From positions 10,006 through 74,005 of the forward strand of contig NZ_CALUCS010000012.1 in assembly GCF_943914615.1 (NCBI RefSeq): DNA of 64,000 nucleotides, written 5' to 3'. How positions within the stretch are numbered: the first letter of the stretch is position 1; every line of letters begins with the position of its first letter. The translations under genes and the position numbers were made by a program. Positions 1-10,200 of the stretch are shown here, piece by piece. The notes beneath the pieces are model-generated. The model did no database searches. It had not been told where the DNA came from and saw nothing but the letters and a program-made list of their open reading frames with translations. The stretch comes from an uncultured Corynebacterium sp. (lineage in GTDB: Bacteria; Actinomycetota; Actinomycetes; Mycobacteriales; Mycobacteriaceae).

Positions 1-9
1 GCGTCAATA
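1..9 (+). repeat. GGCGTCAATA dispersed motif, truncated copy
   Basis: The window opens with GCGTCAATA, the last nine bases of a ten-base word found six more times in the window. The first G is outside. It reads ATT GAC GC in the protease gene on the minus strand. Confidence 0.5.
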
Positions 10-863
10 GTTCCGGTGCCGGCGACGAACTTCCCATCTGTCAGGTCCTCGGGCGTTAGCTTGTCAACGACCGCCATAGAGAACATCAGACCGGCGGATG
101 GGCCGCCGATATCAGTCAGGTTGTACTCCACCTTGATGTTCCCGCCTGGCTGAGCAACGGCCGTCACACCGAGGAAGGCAGTGTCCTTCGGATGGTCGCC
201 ACGCACCTCCTCCGGTAGTTCGGCGAGCTTGACCTTGATGTCTTTGTCTTTCTCCTGGCGCTTGACAGTGACGGTGACCTCATCGCCCGGCTTGTAGCCC
301 TTAATCTTCTCCGATAGTTCGCTGGGCAGCGTGATCTTCTCCCCATCGACCTTGGTGATGATGTCGTTGACCTCGATCTTGCCCTGTGCAGGGGAATCCT
401 CGGAGATCTCCAGCGCCATGGTCTCCAGGGGCTTGTCCAGGTGGTTCATCGCCGAAATGGTGGCGTTGGACTCCGAATTGGCGAAAGCGGCGGCATTCTG
501 GCGCTGTACTTCCTCCGAAGACTTGCCCGAGGGGAATACATGCTCAATCGGCACCAAGGTGTCGTCCGTGGAGATCCAGCGCTTCAGAGCCTGCGCCAAC
601 GTCATATTCGTGCGGACGGACACGGTGGTCATGTTGAGGTTGCCGCTGGTTGGGTGAGTCTTCGCGCCACTGATGTCCACGACCTCTCGGCCATCAACCT
701 CGCCCAAGGTATTGAACGTCGGCCCGTTGCCCTCGGCTGCATAGGGGACGGTCAAGTCAATGTTGGTGCCGGGGATCGACGGCAGGCCAAGGAGGGAAAA
801 GATCGCCACGACGGGCACTGCGCCCACGACGATGGTGCGATTTCGCCTGTTCCAGAATTTCAC
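1..863 (-). CDS. PDZ domain Lon-like membrane protease (YlbL/Rv3194c type), partial
   Basis: The gene runs off the left window edge, so its C-terminus is missing. The visible part has one N-terminal membrane segment (about residues 9-30, TIVVGAVPVVAIFSLLG), a PDZ domain with the core SPAQGKIEVNDIITKVDGEK, and the start of a Lon-type S16 protease domain. GGPSAGLMFS carries the expected catalytic serine (bases about 91-112); the partner lysine lies outside. Proteins of this family are membrane-anchored proteases with the active site outside the cytoplasm. I chose GTG at 863, which places the membrane helix near the N-terminus. An in-frame ATG at 980 would add 39 basic residues and has no convincing ribosome binding site. 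It is divergent from the DUF2342 gene, as in mycobacteria. Family certain; start uncertain. Confidence 0.85.
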   Translation of the reverse strand, partial: MKFWNRRNRTIVVGAVPVVAIFSLLGLPSIPGTNIDLTVPYAAEGNGPTFNTLGEVDGREVVDISGAKTHPTSGNLNMTTVSVRTNMTLAQALKRWISTDDTLVPIEHVFPSGKSSEEVQRQNAAAFANSESNATISAMNHLDKPLETMALEISEDSPAQGKIEVNDIITKVDGEKITLPSELSEKIKGYKPGDEVTVTVKRQEKDKDIKVKLAELPEEVRGDHPKDTAFLGVTAVAQPGGNIKVEYNLTDIGGPSAGLMFSMAVVDKLTPEDLTDGKFVAGTGTID

Positions 864-1007
864 CCGCCCAACTTTACATGCTTCACCGGCAAGGTTTGCC
901 CACCCCAACACAGGTCGGACCCTGTTCGCTCTCAGCACACGCAAATAGGCGCCTTCGCGGCCTTTCGAGGTCGTTTTCATCCTGCAACAGTCGGTACGGT
1001 GGGGTAC

Positions 1008-2471
1008 ATGAGTAAATTCGGTTTTGGCTTCCACGGCCCGCACGATTCCGATGACGATCGCGACAAAGACCGCGATAAAGACGGCGACAACAACCGCGAC
1101 GAAAACGGGAACCAGAACAACCCGTTCGGCTTCTTCTTCGGCGGCCCCATGGGAAGCGGCGCAGGCGGTATGAACGGCGGCGCGGGCAACATGGGGGCAG
1201 GCAACCTGGGCGACATCCTGAACCAGTTTGGTTCCATGCTCTCCGGATTCGGTACAGACATGAACAGTGCCGAGGGCCGGGGGCCGGTCAACTACGGGCT
1301 GGCCAAGCGCACCTCCCGCCAGCGGATCGCCGCCACCAACAAGGACACCCGCCCCAGCCAGAACGACTCGCAGGCGGTAGCCGATTCCGTCCGTCTGGCC
1401 GAGCTGTGGCTGGACGAGGCCACCAACCTGCCCGCTGGCGCCTCCGGCTCCGTAGCCTTCGGCCCGGCGCAGTGGCTGGACGAAACCTTCGAAACGTGGA
1501 AGCGCGTGGTCACTCCCCTGGCCGACAAGCTCGGCGACGCTGCCCTGGGTGGCGTGCCGGAGGAAATGCGCAGCCAGCTCGGCCCGCTGGCGGGAATGAT
1601 GAAGCAAATCAACGCCATGAACTTCGGCGCCCAGCTGGGCAACACCCTGGGCGCGATGGCCACCGATGTGGTGCTTTCCACCCAGTGGGGCGTGCCGCTG
1701 GCCGAGGGCGATACCGCCGCAATCGCAACCGAACACCTGGATTCCATGGCCAAGAAGCTGGGCTGCGAGCCTCGCGAGGCGCTGATCTACCTGGCCGCCC
1801 GCGAGGCCGCGCACCTGCGCCTGTTCAAGCACGTTCCGTGGCTGGTGGAGCGCCTCATCCTGGACGTCGAGGAGTTCGCCGCCGGCCTGTCGCTGGATTA
1901 CTCCGCCATTGAGGAAGCCACCCGGGAGATCACCCCGGAATCCATGAACGATCCGGCGAAGATGCAGGAGATGATGGAGCGGATGCAGGGCCAGGATCTC
2001 TCCCCCCAGGTCGTCTCCGCTAACGCCCACGCCCGCGAGCGCCTGGAAACCAGCCTGTCGCTCATCGAAGGCTGGGTGGATTATGTCGTGGGCTCCGCCC
2101 TGAACTCCCGCATCCCTGGAGCGGCCATGATTGGTGCCGCTTGGTCCGAGTTCCGTAACAACGGCTCCCCTGCCATGGATGCGCTGACCAAGGCCGTCGG
2201 AATTAGCTTCACTGCCCCGAAGGCAAACGAGGCAGCCGAGCTGTGGCGCAAGCTGGATGATGCGGTGGGCGTCACTAAGCGCGACGGCGTGTGGGACCAC
2301 CCCGACTTCCTTCCCGTGGCCTCCGACCTGGACAACCCGGCGGCCTTCATCAGCAGCGTGGCTTTCGACGAGGACGAGATGGAGGACTTCAACCCCATCA
2401 GCGAGATCGAGAAGCTGGAGCGGGAGCTCAACGAGAAGCGCAGCGACGAAGACGGCGAGGACAAGAGCTAG
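1008..2471 (+). CDS. DUF2342 family putative zinc-dependent metalloprotease
   Basis: A 487-residue protein of the actinobacterial DUF2342 (Rv3195-like) family. The N-terminal 100 residues are Gly/Asp/Asn-rich; residues 21-32 (DRDKDGDNNRDE) fit the 12-residue EF-hand loop pattern DxDxDGxxxxxE. The conserved domain follows, including the helix EAAHLRLFKHVPWL that carries the family His/Glu residues. It is usually called a metalloprotease, but no biochemical role is established and the motif is not a clean HExxH. ATG 1008 starts the protein at MSKFGFGF; the frame is open further upstream to 441, but that part overlaps the divergent protease gene. Its last four bases overlap the end of the convergent metallopeptidase gene. 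Its divergent arrangement with the PDZ protease is conserved in actinobacteria. Confidence 0.85.
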   Translation: MSKFGFGFHGPHDSDDDRDKDRDKDGDNNRDENGNQNNPFGFFFGGPMGSGAGGMNGGAGNMGAGNLGDILNQFGSMLSGFGTDMNSAEGRGPVNYGLAKRTSRQRIAATNKDTRPSQNDSQAVADSVRLAELWLDEATNLPAGASGSVAFGPAQWLDETFETWKRVVTPLADKLGDAALGGVPEEMRSQLGPLAGMMKQINAMNFGAQLGNTLGAMATDVVLSTQWGVPLAEGDTAAIATEHLDSMAKKLGCEPREALIYLAAREAAHLRLFKHVPWLVERLILDVEEFAAGLSLDYSAIEEATREITPESMNDPAKMQEMMERMQGQDLSPQVVSANAHARERLETSLSLIEGWVDYVVGSALNSRIPGAAMIGAAWSEFRNNGSPAMDALTKAVGISFTAPKANEAAELWRKLDDAVGVTKRDGVWDHPDFLPVASDLDNPAAFISSVAFDEDEMEDFNPISEIEKLERELNEKRSDEDGEDKS

Positions 2472-3058
2472 CCGCGCATCCCCCAGCGCTTAAAGGCCTC
2501 CAGGTAGCCCTGCGCCTTCTCCAGGTGCGGGGTGCGCGCCTCCCATTTACGAAACTCCGGGCCGTGATTCGGCACAAACGTGTGGATCAGCTCGTGGATA
2601 ATCACCGCATCCAACACGTAGCCAGGCACTTCCTGCAGGTGGTGCGCGATCCGGATGCGCTTGGACTGCACCGAGCAGCTGCCCCAGCGCGTGTTCATGT
2701 TCGTGACGAATTTGATCTCTCCGATTGTCGCCCGGCCGCCGAGATACTTGTCGTTGAGCTGCACCGCCCGCTCGGCTAGCTCCTGGTTGCCCATTGTTTG
2801 ACGCCGACTCTTCAGCGCCTTCCCCACCAGCTCTACGCTGATTCTGCGCAGCTCGGCCTCTCCGATGGCCGCGGGAGACATGACCAAGAACCCGTCGCCT
2901 TCTTCCCTCACCGCAACCGTCTTCTTGCGCCGGGTGGACAGACGGATGGTGACGGGCGGAACCGTCGCCTCGGGGCCTAGCTGGGCCGAAAGCTCCCCCT
3001 GCACCTCGCGGGCCAGCTGCTGCGGATCGACGGCGCGGGAGCGGAAGGAGGGAGCCAT
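2468..3058 (-). CDS. YgjP-like (DUF45) M48-type metallopeptidase
   Basis: A 196-residue protein with the zinc site HELIHTFVPNHGPEF, which is the HExxH plus downstream His pattern of the YgjP/SprT-like DUF45 family, preceded by the typical NTRWGSCS segment. It has no signal peptide, so it probably acts in the cytoplasm; substrates are unknown. ATG 3058 is preceded by GGAAAGG at a 9-base spacing, whereas the longer TTG start at 3088 has no such signal, so I chose 3058. The gene converges on and overlaps the DUF2342 gene by four bases. Confidence 0.85.
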   Translation of the reverse strand: MAPSFRSRAVDPQQLAREVQGELSAQLGPEATVPPVTIRLSTRRKKTVAVREEGDGFLVMSPAAIGEAELRRISVELVGKALKSRRQTMGNQELAERAVQLNDKYLGGRATIGEIKFVTNMNTRWGSCSVQSKRIRIAHHLQEVPGYVLDAVIIHELIHTFVPNHGPEFRKWEARTPHLEKAQGYLEAFKRWGMRG

Positions 3059-3189
3059 CTGAAACAACCTTTCCACCAGCGAGGACAATGCAGCGCTGCT
3101 AGTGTGAGAGGCGACTGCACAGCGCGCATGGGGAGCGCGGGCTGCCGCACTGGGACTTAAGGGACAGGGGTTTTAGGGGGAATGCAATC

Positions 3190-4071
3190 ATGCTAGAGCT
3201 TAACTTGCCGTCGAGCACAGCCATCCTGGCCAGGCCGACGATCGGCCTGCAGTTCGGGGTTTTGCCGCACGAATCGATGATTCTGCCGCTGCCGAAAAGC
3301 GTGAACCCTGGCCAGGTGGCACACGTGTTTGCCCTGGCTCGCGGAGGAATCTCCTTTGACGAACTACACCAGAAGCTGGGCTACTGCGGGCTGGAAGCAG
3401 AGGATGCGCGGTTGATGCTCTCCGAGATGATGCAGGCCAGGATCCTGCGGCCTTCCCAAAGAAACGTGGACTTCCACGTCCTGGCCTCCGGCGTGGCCAG
3501 CGAGCGGCTGGAACCCGTACTGGAGGCGCTGGGTTTAAGCTTCCGCATCACCTCCACGCCCAGCGAGGCTCGGCGTTCGCTGATAGCTCTGCCCGGCGCG
3601 GTGTTCCCCACCCCGGACGTGCAGCATGCGCTGATGGTCAACCGCGTGGCCCACTACCCCGCCGGCATTGTGGACGGGAAAACCGTGCTGGGACCACTGG
3701 TCGTGCCTGGCGCTACGCCCTGCCTGGCCTGTGCGGATAGCTACTACGGGAGGATCGATGACGGCTGGCGCGGAGTTCGGCTGCAGGCCACCGGCAGGCC
3801 CGGCAGCACGGAACGGCACCTCATTCAAGCCGCCTCCGCGCAGCTGGCGATGATGTTGAACGAACATGTGCTGCCCTGGTGGCGGTCGCACACAGAGTTC
3901 ATCCGAACACGCCGGATGGCGCGGCTCCAGCAGGAACCCCCGCCGGAGGAGCCGGAGATCCCGGAGGTACTGAAGCAACGGCGTTTGGTGGACTTCGCCA
4001 CCGGGGCCGCGCAGACCTATCAGGTGCCCTTCAACGAGAACTGCCTTTCTTGCCGGGCGGTGCGAGATTAG
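3190..4071 (+). CDS. Rv3196-like protein with two Cys-pair motifs (cyclodehydratase-like)
   Basis: A 293-residue protein that, by position (after DUF2342 and opposite uvrD2) and composition, corresponds to the actinobacterial Rv3196 family. Such proteins are often annotated with a bacteriocin cyclodehydratase or TOMM leader-binding domain. CLAC lies near residue 178 and CLSC at the extreme C-terminus (NENCLSCRAVRD); together they could form a structural zinc site like that of E1-like/ThiF enzymes. No nucleotide-binding GxGxxG motif is visible. No precursor peptide or YcaO gene is nearby, so a natural-product role is not supported; the function is unknown. ATG 3190 follows GGGGGAA with a 7-base spacer. 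Confidence 0.6.
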   Translation: MLELNLPSSTAILARPTIGLQFGVLPHESMILPLPKSVNPGQVAHVFALARGGISFDELHQKLGYCGLEAEDARLMLSEMMQARILRPSQRNVDFHVLASGVASERLEPVLEALGLSFRITSTPSEARRSLIALPGAVFPTPDVQHALMVNRVAHYPAGIVDGKTVLGPLVVPGATPCLACADSYYGRIDDGWRGVRLQATGRPGSTERHLIQAASAQLAMMLNEHVLPWWRSHTEFIRTRRMARLQQEPPPEEPEIPEVLKQRRLVDFATGAAQTYQVPFNENCLSCRAVRD

Positions 4072-4088
4072 TTAGGCACGCAGCTCAG

Positions 4089-6179
4089 TTAGGCATAGTT
4101 ACTGACGATCGCCAGCACGTCCTCACCGAACTCCTGAACCTTCACCGGGCCTATCCCCGGCACGGCCAACAACTGGTCAGACGTGGTGGGCAGCTTCTCG
4201 GCGATGGCGCGCAACGTGGCGTCAGTAAAAATTACATACGCCGGCACCGCCTTGTCCTTCGCCTGGGTGATGCGCCAATCACGCAGCTCAGTGAGCAGAA
4301 GGTGGTCGGTTTCGGGGGCGTGCTGGCCGCAACGGCCGAGGATCTTCAGCTCGGGGCTGCCCAGGCGAGCGCCGCAGACAACGCAGGCGTTCTTCGGCGC
4401 ACCGAGCCTCTCGCGGGAGTTTCCACTGCCGGAGCGGCGCTGGGCGGCGGCTGCTTCCTCCTGCGGGACCAGCCCGTCGAGGAAACGGGTGCGGTGGCGG
4501 TTCGCCTTCGACCCCTCCTGGCGTGCGAGCGACCAGCTGAGGTGCAGATGCTCGCGGGCGCGGGTGATGCCTACGTAGAACAGGCGGCGCTCCTCCTCGA
4601 TGGCTTCCTCCGAGCCCGCGCCCTTGAGCGCATGGCGGATCGGCAGGGTACCTTCGTTAAGCCCCACGAGGAAGACCGCATCCCACTCGAGTCCCTTGGC
4701 CGCGTGGATGCTGGCGAGGGTGACCCCCTGGAACTTCGGCGGGTTCTTCGCGCTCATACGCTCCTTCAGCAGCGCCACTACGCCCGGCATGCTTAAAGGC
4801 TCGGCAGCGCTGGAAGTGATCTCCTGAACCAGGTCGAACAGAGCCTGCAGGGACTGCCAGCGGGCGCGTTCCTGCGAGCCGGAGGGTTCGGTGGTGGTCA
4901 GGCCGACGGGGACGAGGGCGGCGCGGACGGCATCGGGTACATCTTCCGGAGCTGGGTCGTACTTCTTTGCCGCGGCGATGATGGCATTCATGCCCTCGCG
5001 GATTTCGGTGCGCTTGAAGAAACCCTCGCCGCCCTTGACCTGGTAGCCGATTCCGGCCTGCTCCAGTTCGTATTCGTAGTTCGCCGACTGTGAATTGATG
5101 CGGTACAGGATCGCGATGTTCGCCGGCTCCACTCCCTTGCTGATGAGTGCCTGGATTTCCTTGACCACCGCTACGGCTTCGGCGGGTTCGTCCGGGTATT
5201 CGTGAAACTGCGGGAGGGGACCAGCTGGGCGCTGGCCCTCCAACTTCAGGCGAGTGCCCGCCACGCGCCCCTTCGCCTTGCCGATGACGTTGTTGGCCAG
5301 GTCCACGACCTGCGGGGTGGAGCGATAGTCGCGGTACAGGCGCACGGTGGTGGATTCCGGGTATTTGGTGGTGAAATCCAGCAGGTACTCCGGGGTGGCG
5401 CCGTTGAAGCTGTAGATCGTCTGGTTGGCGTCGCCCACCACGGTCAGGTCGTCCCGGTCACCCACCCAGGCGTCCAGCACGCGCTGCTGCAGGGGCGTGA
5501 CGTCCTGGTATTCGTCGACGACGAAGGTGCGATAGCGGGAGCGGAACTCGTCGGCGATGCCCGTGTTGGATTCGATGGCCGCCGCCATGTGCAACAGCAG
5601 GTCGTCGAAGTCCAGCAGCATGCCCTCGGGCGTGGTCTTCATGCTCTCGTAGCCTTGGAAGACCTTGACGAATGTCTTGGGGTCTACCGGGCAGTCGCGG
5701 CGCCGGGGCTCGACGTAATCCGGGTAGTCTTCCGCGCTGATCAGGGAGGATTTCGCCCATTCGATCTCCCCTATCAGGTCGGCGAGCATCGCCGTGCTGG
5801 TTTCCACTCCCACGGCCCGGGCGGCGCGGGAGACGATGCGGAACTTGTTGTCCAGCAACGTCCATGGCAGGTCGCCTGCGTAGGCGGGCCAGAAGTACTT
5901 CAGCTGCCGCATCGCCGCGGCGTGGAAGGTCTTGGCCTGCACCTTGGGGATGTTCATGAGCGCCAGGCGCTCGCGCAGTTCCGCGGCGGCGCGGGCGGTG
6001 AAGGTGACGGCCAGAACGTGGTCGGGGTTTACGAACCCGCCGTCCACTAGGTGGGCAATGCGGTGGGTAATGGTGCGGGTCTTACCGGTGCCGGCGCCGG
6101 CGATGATGCTGACAGGTCCGCGCGGGGCCGAGGCAGCTTTTGCCTGTTCCGGGTCCAGTCCGTCCAGCAGGGAGCTCAC
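4089..6179 (-). CDS. uvrD2: UvrD2-type superfamily 1 DNA helicase with HRDC domain
   Basis: A 696-residue 3'-5' helicase of superfamily 1. The motifs are in order: Walker A GAGTGKT (residues 27-33), DEYQD (motif II), GDANQTIYSFNGA (motif III), ASIHAAKGLEWDAVFL (motif V) and EERRLFYVGITRARE (motif VI). A four-Cys linker of the CVVCGARLGS...GRC type precedes a C-terminal HRDC domain ending with LLAVPGIGPVKVQEFGEDV. This layout is specific to mycobacterial-type UvrD2, which works in DNA repair and is essential in M. tuberculosis. The start is GTG 6179, with AGGGG upstream. It lies 11 bases downstream of the potassium channel gene on the same strand, so the two are probably co-transcribed with adnBA. 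Confidence 0.93.
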   Translation of the reverse strand: MSSLLDGLDPEQAKAASAPRGPVSIIAGAGTGKTRTITHRIAHLVDGGFVNPDHVLAVTFTARAAAELRERLALMNIPKVQAKTFHAAAMRQLKYFWPAYAGDLPWTLLDNKFRIVSRAARAVGVETSTAMLADLIGEIEWAKSSLISAEDYPDYVEPRRRDCPVDPKTFVKVFQGYESMKTTPEGMLLDFDDLLLHMAAAIESNTGIADEFRSRYRTFVVDEYQDVTPLQQRVLDAWVGDRDDLTVVGDANQTIYSFNGATPEYLLDFTTKYPESTTVRLYRDYRSTPQVVDLANNVIGKAKGRVAGTRLKLEGQRPAGPLPQFHEYPDEPAEAVAVVKEIQALISKGVEPANIAILYRINSQSANYEYELEQAGIGYQVKGGEGFFKRTEIREGMNAIIAAAKKYDPAPEDVPDAVRAALVPVGLTTTEPSGSQERARWQSLQALFDLVQEITSSAAEPLSMPGVVALLKERMSAKNPPKFQGVTLASIHAAKGLEWDAVFLVGLNEGTLPIRHALKGAGSEEAIEEERRLFYVGITRAREHLHLSWSLARQEGSKANRHRTRFLDGLVPQEEAAAAQRRSGSGNSRERLGAPKNACVVCGARLGSPELKILGRCGQHAPETDHLLLTELRDWRITQAKDKAVPAYVIFTDATLRAIAEKLPTTSDQLLAVPGIGPVKVQEFGEDVLAIVSNYA

Positions 6180-6190
6180 TTAAAGCACCC

Positions 6191-7273
6191 CTACTTCGTG
6201 CCGAGGGTGTCGTCGGCTCCCGGGTTGGAACGCACGTACAGCACGCGGTCGCCTGGCTCGATCGTTTCCGCCTCGGCGGAGTCGATGCGGTACAGCTCGC
6301 CGGAGCGCACCACTCCCAGCACCACGTCTTCCAGCACGCGCGGGTTGCCGCCAACTTCTTCCTCGCTGACCAGCCGCTCGGCGATGGAGAAGCCTTCGTC
6401 TGGGGACAGCAGATCCTCCATCATTTCCGTCACCGATGGGGTGACGGTAGCCAGTCCCATCAGACGGCCAGCAGTTTCGGAGGAAATCACCACGGAGTCC
6501 GCACCGGACTGGCGGAGAAGGTGCGAGTTATCGGATTCTCGCACGCTGGCGACAATGGTTGCCGCCGGGGCGATCTCGCGTACCGACAGGGTGATCAGCA
6601 CGGCGGTATCGTCCTGGTTCGGGGCTACGACGACGGCGCGGGCACGGTTAACACCGGCGAGTTTTAGCACGTCGGACCGGGTGGCAGAGCCCTGCACGGT
6701 CACCAGTCCCTGTGTGGAGGCCTGATCCAGCACCTCGCGGTCCGTATCCACCACCACGATCTGCGAGGGAGACACACCGTCGGCCAAGAGTGCGGCGATG
6801 GCGGAACGCCCCTTGGTGCCATAGCCGATAACGATGGTGTGGTTGCGCATTTTCTTCCTCCAGCGGCGAATGTTGAAAGTCTTGCGGGACTCTTCAGTAA
6901 GGACGGACAGCGTAGTACCGACCAACAGGATCAGGAAGACCAGGCGGGCCGGAGTAATGATGAGGATGTTGACGAGCCGCGCGTTTTGCGTCTGCGGCGA
7001 AACGTCGCCGTAGCCCGTGGTCGACAGGGATACCGACGAGTAGTACAGAGCGTCTACAAACGTATCCATGCCCTCGTACGCGCCCCGGTCGATGTAGGCC
7101 AACACGGCGACAAGCATTATCAGCAGGAAAGCGTAGAACATTCGCCGGACAATGAGCCACCAGGGGCTTTGGACCACTGAGGTCGGGATACGGACGATGT
7201 TAAGCAGCGCGTGCGGCGGTAGCTCATCGACTTCATCGTCGGCGCGGAAGCGTTCGCGCAGCCGGTTCTTCAT
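6191..7273 (-). CDS. Potassium channel with TrkA-N/RCK domain
   Basis: A 360-residue membrane channel subunit. It has two transmembrane helices (about residues 40-60 and 100-122) around a pore loop whose selectivity filter TTGYGD is intact, followed by a cytoplasmic RCK/TrkA-N Rossmann domain (GYGTKGRSAIAALLADG) and a TrkA-C-like end. It should conduct potassium, gated by a nucleotide or ion bound to the RCK domain. ATG 7273 has GAGAGGAC upstream. It is the counterpart of Rv3200c and sits between adnB and uvrD2. The glutaredoxin-like (mrx1) and nudC genes found between this channel and uvrD2 in mycobacteria are absent here. Confidence 0.92.
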   Translation of the reverse strand: MKNRLRERFRADDEVDELPPHALLNIVRIPTSVVQSPWWLIVRRMFYAFLLIMLVAVLAYIDRGAYEGMDTFVDALYYSSVSLSTTGYGDVSPQTQNARLVNILIITPARLVFLILLVGTTLSVLTEESRKTFNIRRWRKKMRNHTIVIGYGTKGRSAIAALLADGVSPSQIVVVDTDREVLDQASTQGLVTVQGSATRSDVLKLAGVNRARAVVVAPNQDDTAVLITLSVREIAPAATIVASVRESDNSHLLRQSGADSVVISSETAGRLMGLATVTPSVTEMMEDLLSPDEGFSIAERLVSEEEVGGNPRVLEDVVLGVVRSGELYRIDSAEAETIEPGDRVLYVRSNPGADDTLGTK

Positions 7274-7286
7274 CTACGTCCTCTCG

Positions 7287-10200
7287 TCACTGCTCGTCGT
7301 TGTCTTGGTTGGTCTTTGTGGTGACGCCTCCAAGCATCCCTTCGAGCTCGTCTGCAGACAGTAGTGTACGCGGTTCATAGGTTTCATTTGCCGCGACATA
7401 GTGGAACGCAGCCCGGACGTTCTCGGCCGGCACTTCCACCCCCAGTTTCGCACTGAGCAGTTTCGCCCAGGCGAGCCTGTAGACGGCCAGCTGCATGGCG
7501 GCTGCGTCCATATCCGCGCCGGTGGGTTTGCGTCCGGTCTTCCAGTCCACGACGATCCAGCCGTCGGTGGGGTCGGTTCCGTCGTGGAAGACCGCGTCGA
7601 TTCGGCCTTCGAACACGTGGCCGCCGATGGTGACGGAGTACGCCCCCTCCACGCTTTCGGGTTGGCGGTCGGCCCACTCGGAGCGCAGGAAGGCATCCTT
7701 GAGCGTTTCGAGATACGGGTCTTCCAGGGTTGCGTCGGACGCACCGGGGAGCTGATCTTCGTCCAGCAGGCTGACCTGCTTGTAGCGTTCCTCCACCCAG
7801 TTGTGGAAGGCGGTACCGCGTTTGGCATAGGGCTTCGGTTCCAGCGGAATGGGCCGGCGGGCACGCAGGGCGAACTCCTGGTCGTCCTTGCGTAGGCTCA
7901 CGGCTTCGGTGGCGGTCATACGGACGTTCAGCGGAACCACCAGCTCGGCATTGTCCATCGCCGAGAACTCTTCGAGCAGCAGGTTCGTCTCGAGGTCCCA
8001 GGCCTCGGCCAGTGTGGTCGGCGCTTCACCCGCAAAGGCGCTTGGCTCGGGCTGGTGCTGTGCGTGTTCTGCGTGTTCTGCGTGTACAGCCGCGATTTCC
8101 TTGCGCACCTGCTCGGCGGCTTCGGCCACACCAGGGCTTGCAATTGCGGGCGCGGGGTTGGGCCAGCTAGCACCGGTGGATACGACGGCATCTCGTTCTT
8201 TGCGCGCCTCTTCAAAGTCCAAGCGCTTGCCGTTGGTCTCTGGGTCGGGCAGCATCTCTTTGTCTTCAATGGGCAGGCCGTCCGGATCGTCCAGCATCTT
8301 ATCCAGGTCCTTGTAATACTTGCCCATGTCGGACCAGTACCCCACGCTGTCCGTTGCGCCATTCTGCTGGAGGTGCTCATGCAGCAGCGTAAGACAAATT
8401 GATGGGTCGTTGCCTCGATTCGCAGACGCTTTAAAGGCCGATCCGCTGACATACAACACCCGTTCGGAGCGGGTGATGGCCACATAGAACAGTCGATCGT
8501 TCTCCTTGGCGCGGAAGCGGCTGACCTGCTTGTTGAACTCTTTGTACGCCTTGGTATGACCGGCCCGGTCTTCCGCCTCGTCGGTCAATAGTGTCGGGTA
8601 TGCCCCCGGGCCGTCACCGGCATCACCGCGCAGGCTGCTCGGCAGCACTTGCGCCTTGGTGGTCCATGCATCCTCGGATCGTGGCTGGGAATAATCCCCG
8701 TAGCGTTCACGCGAGGCATGCGGCACGGCGACGATGTCCCACTCCAGCCCTTTTGCCTTGTGAACGGTGAGAATCTGGACGGTGTTGTCTTTGCGTTGCA
8801 CCTCGCCCGGGTCCAGCCCGTCTTCTTCCGATTGAGCTGCTAGCAGGTACTCCACCAATGCCTTCGGGGTGGCGGTTCCGGTGCGGGACACGTCCCGCAC
8901 AATCTGCGCGAATTTATCCAGGTGGCTGGTGCCGATCGCCTGTTCGGGGCGGCGGTGCCAACGGGTGAGGACTTCCGTGCGGACTCCCAGCATCTTTTCG
9001 ATGTCCGCCACCAGGTCCGGCAGGTTCTTACCCAAGCTGTGGCGGCGCAGGTATCCAAGCTCTCGGCCGAGCTGTGCTAGCCGCTGGGCTCCCTCGGCCG
9101 ACATGCCCATCTCCTCGGCGTCGGTCAAGTCGGCGAGCGCATCGATCAGTCCCACGGAGAACTCCGTGGCGTTCGGGATGGCCTCAAGCACTGCCTCTAT
9201 CAGCTCGTCGCGCACTCCAGGGGTGCGGAGTAGTTCGATGCTTTCCTGACGCTGCCGTTCCATTGCAGCGTCGTCGATGGCGCCCGTTTCCCCGGCTCCA
9301 CGCTGGGCGATCTGCTCTGCCCGGCGCGTAAGAACTGCAAGGTCGGCAGCTCCGATGTTCCAACGCGGGCCTGTCAAAAGGCGCAGCAGTGCCACGTCAT
9401 CTGTCGGATCCACCAGCACTCGCAGTGTTGCGAACACGTCCGCGACCTCGGGAATGTTCAGTAGTCCCGGCCCTGCTGTCATATCCGCGGGTACCCCGCG
9501 CTCCACTAGTTTTTCGTAAATCGGCACTGCGTCGGCGTTTACGGTCACTAGCACCGCTGCGGAGAATGGCTTGACCTTCGCCGGGTCGTCCGCCGTCTCC
9601 AGTTTCCGTTGGTACGCCTGCCATTGGGCCTGCAGCTTGTCGGCTAGCCATTCGAGTTCCTGTTCCCGTTCGTCGAAGAAGGCAACCTCTGACTCACCTT
9701 TCGCGGCACCGGGGCGCGGACGTAGTTCGGAGACCAGGCGCCCGGTGCTTTCGGTGCTGCGTTCCATGGACCACGTTGAGACTTTGTTGGCCATGTCCAA
9801 CACCATGGTGGGATTGCGCCAGGAGGTCAGCAGCTGCAGCTTTCCGGCCGGCTTCCCGGCCGCGTCGGGAAAGTCGGTGCGGAATTTCTCCAGGTTGGAG
9901 GCCGTGGCTCCACGGAATTGGTAGATCGACTGCATGGGGTCGCCCACCGCCATCGCGGAGAAGTTACCTTCGCCCGCGCGCCCGCCGCCAAATAGCGAAC
10001 GCAGCATGACCCGTTGGGCATGGCCGGTGTCCTGGTACTCGTCCAGCATCACCACGCGGAAGCGGCGCCGCTGGTCCTGCCCCACTATCTCGTGATCGCG
10101 CACGAGCTCCGCTGCCTTGCTCATCTGCTGCCCGAAGGTCAGCAGATCGCGCTCCTGCAGGGTCTCGCGAAACTTCCGCACCAGCTTCAGCAGCTCGGTG

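Noticed and set aside
441..1007. Upstream extension of the DUF2342 gene
   Set aside because: The frame is open, but the region codes for the divergent protease; the conserved protein starts at ATG 1008.
3190..4071. RiPP/TOMM biosynthesis cluster
   Set aside because: No precursor peptide, YcaO, dehydrogenase or exporter gene nearby.
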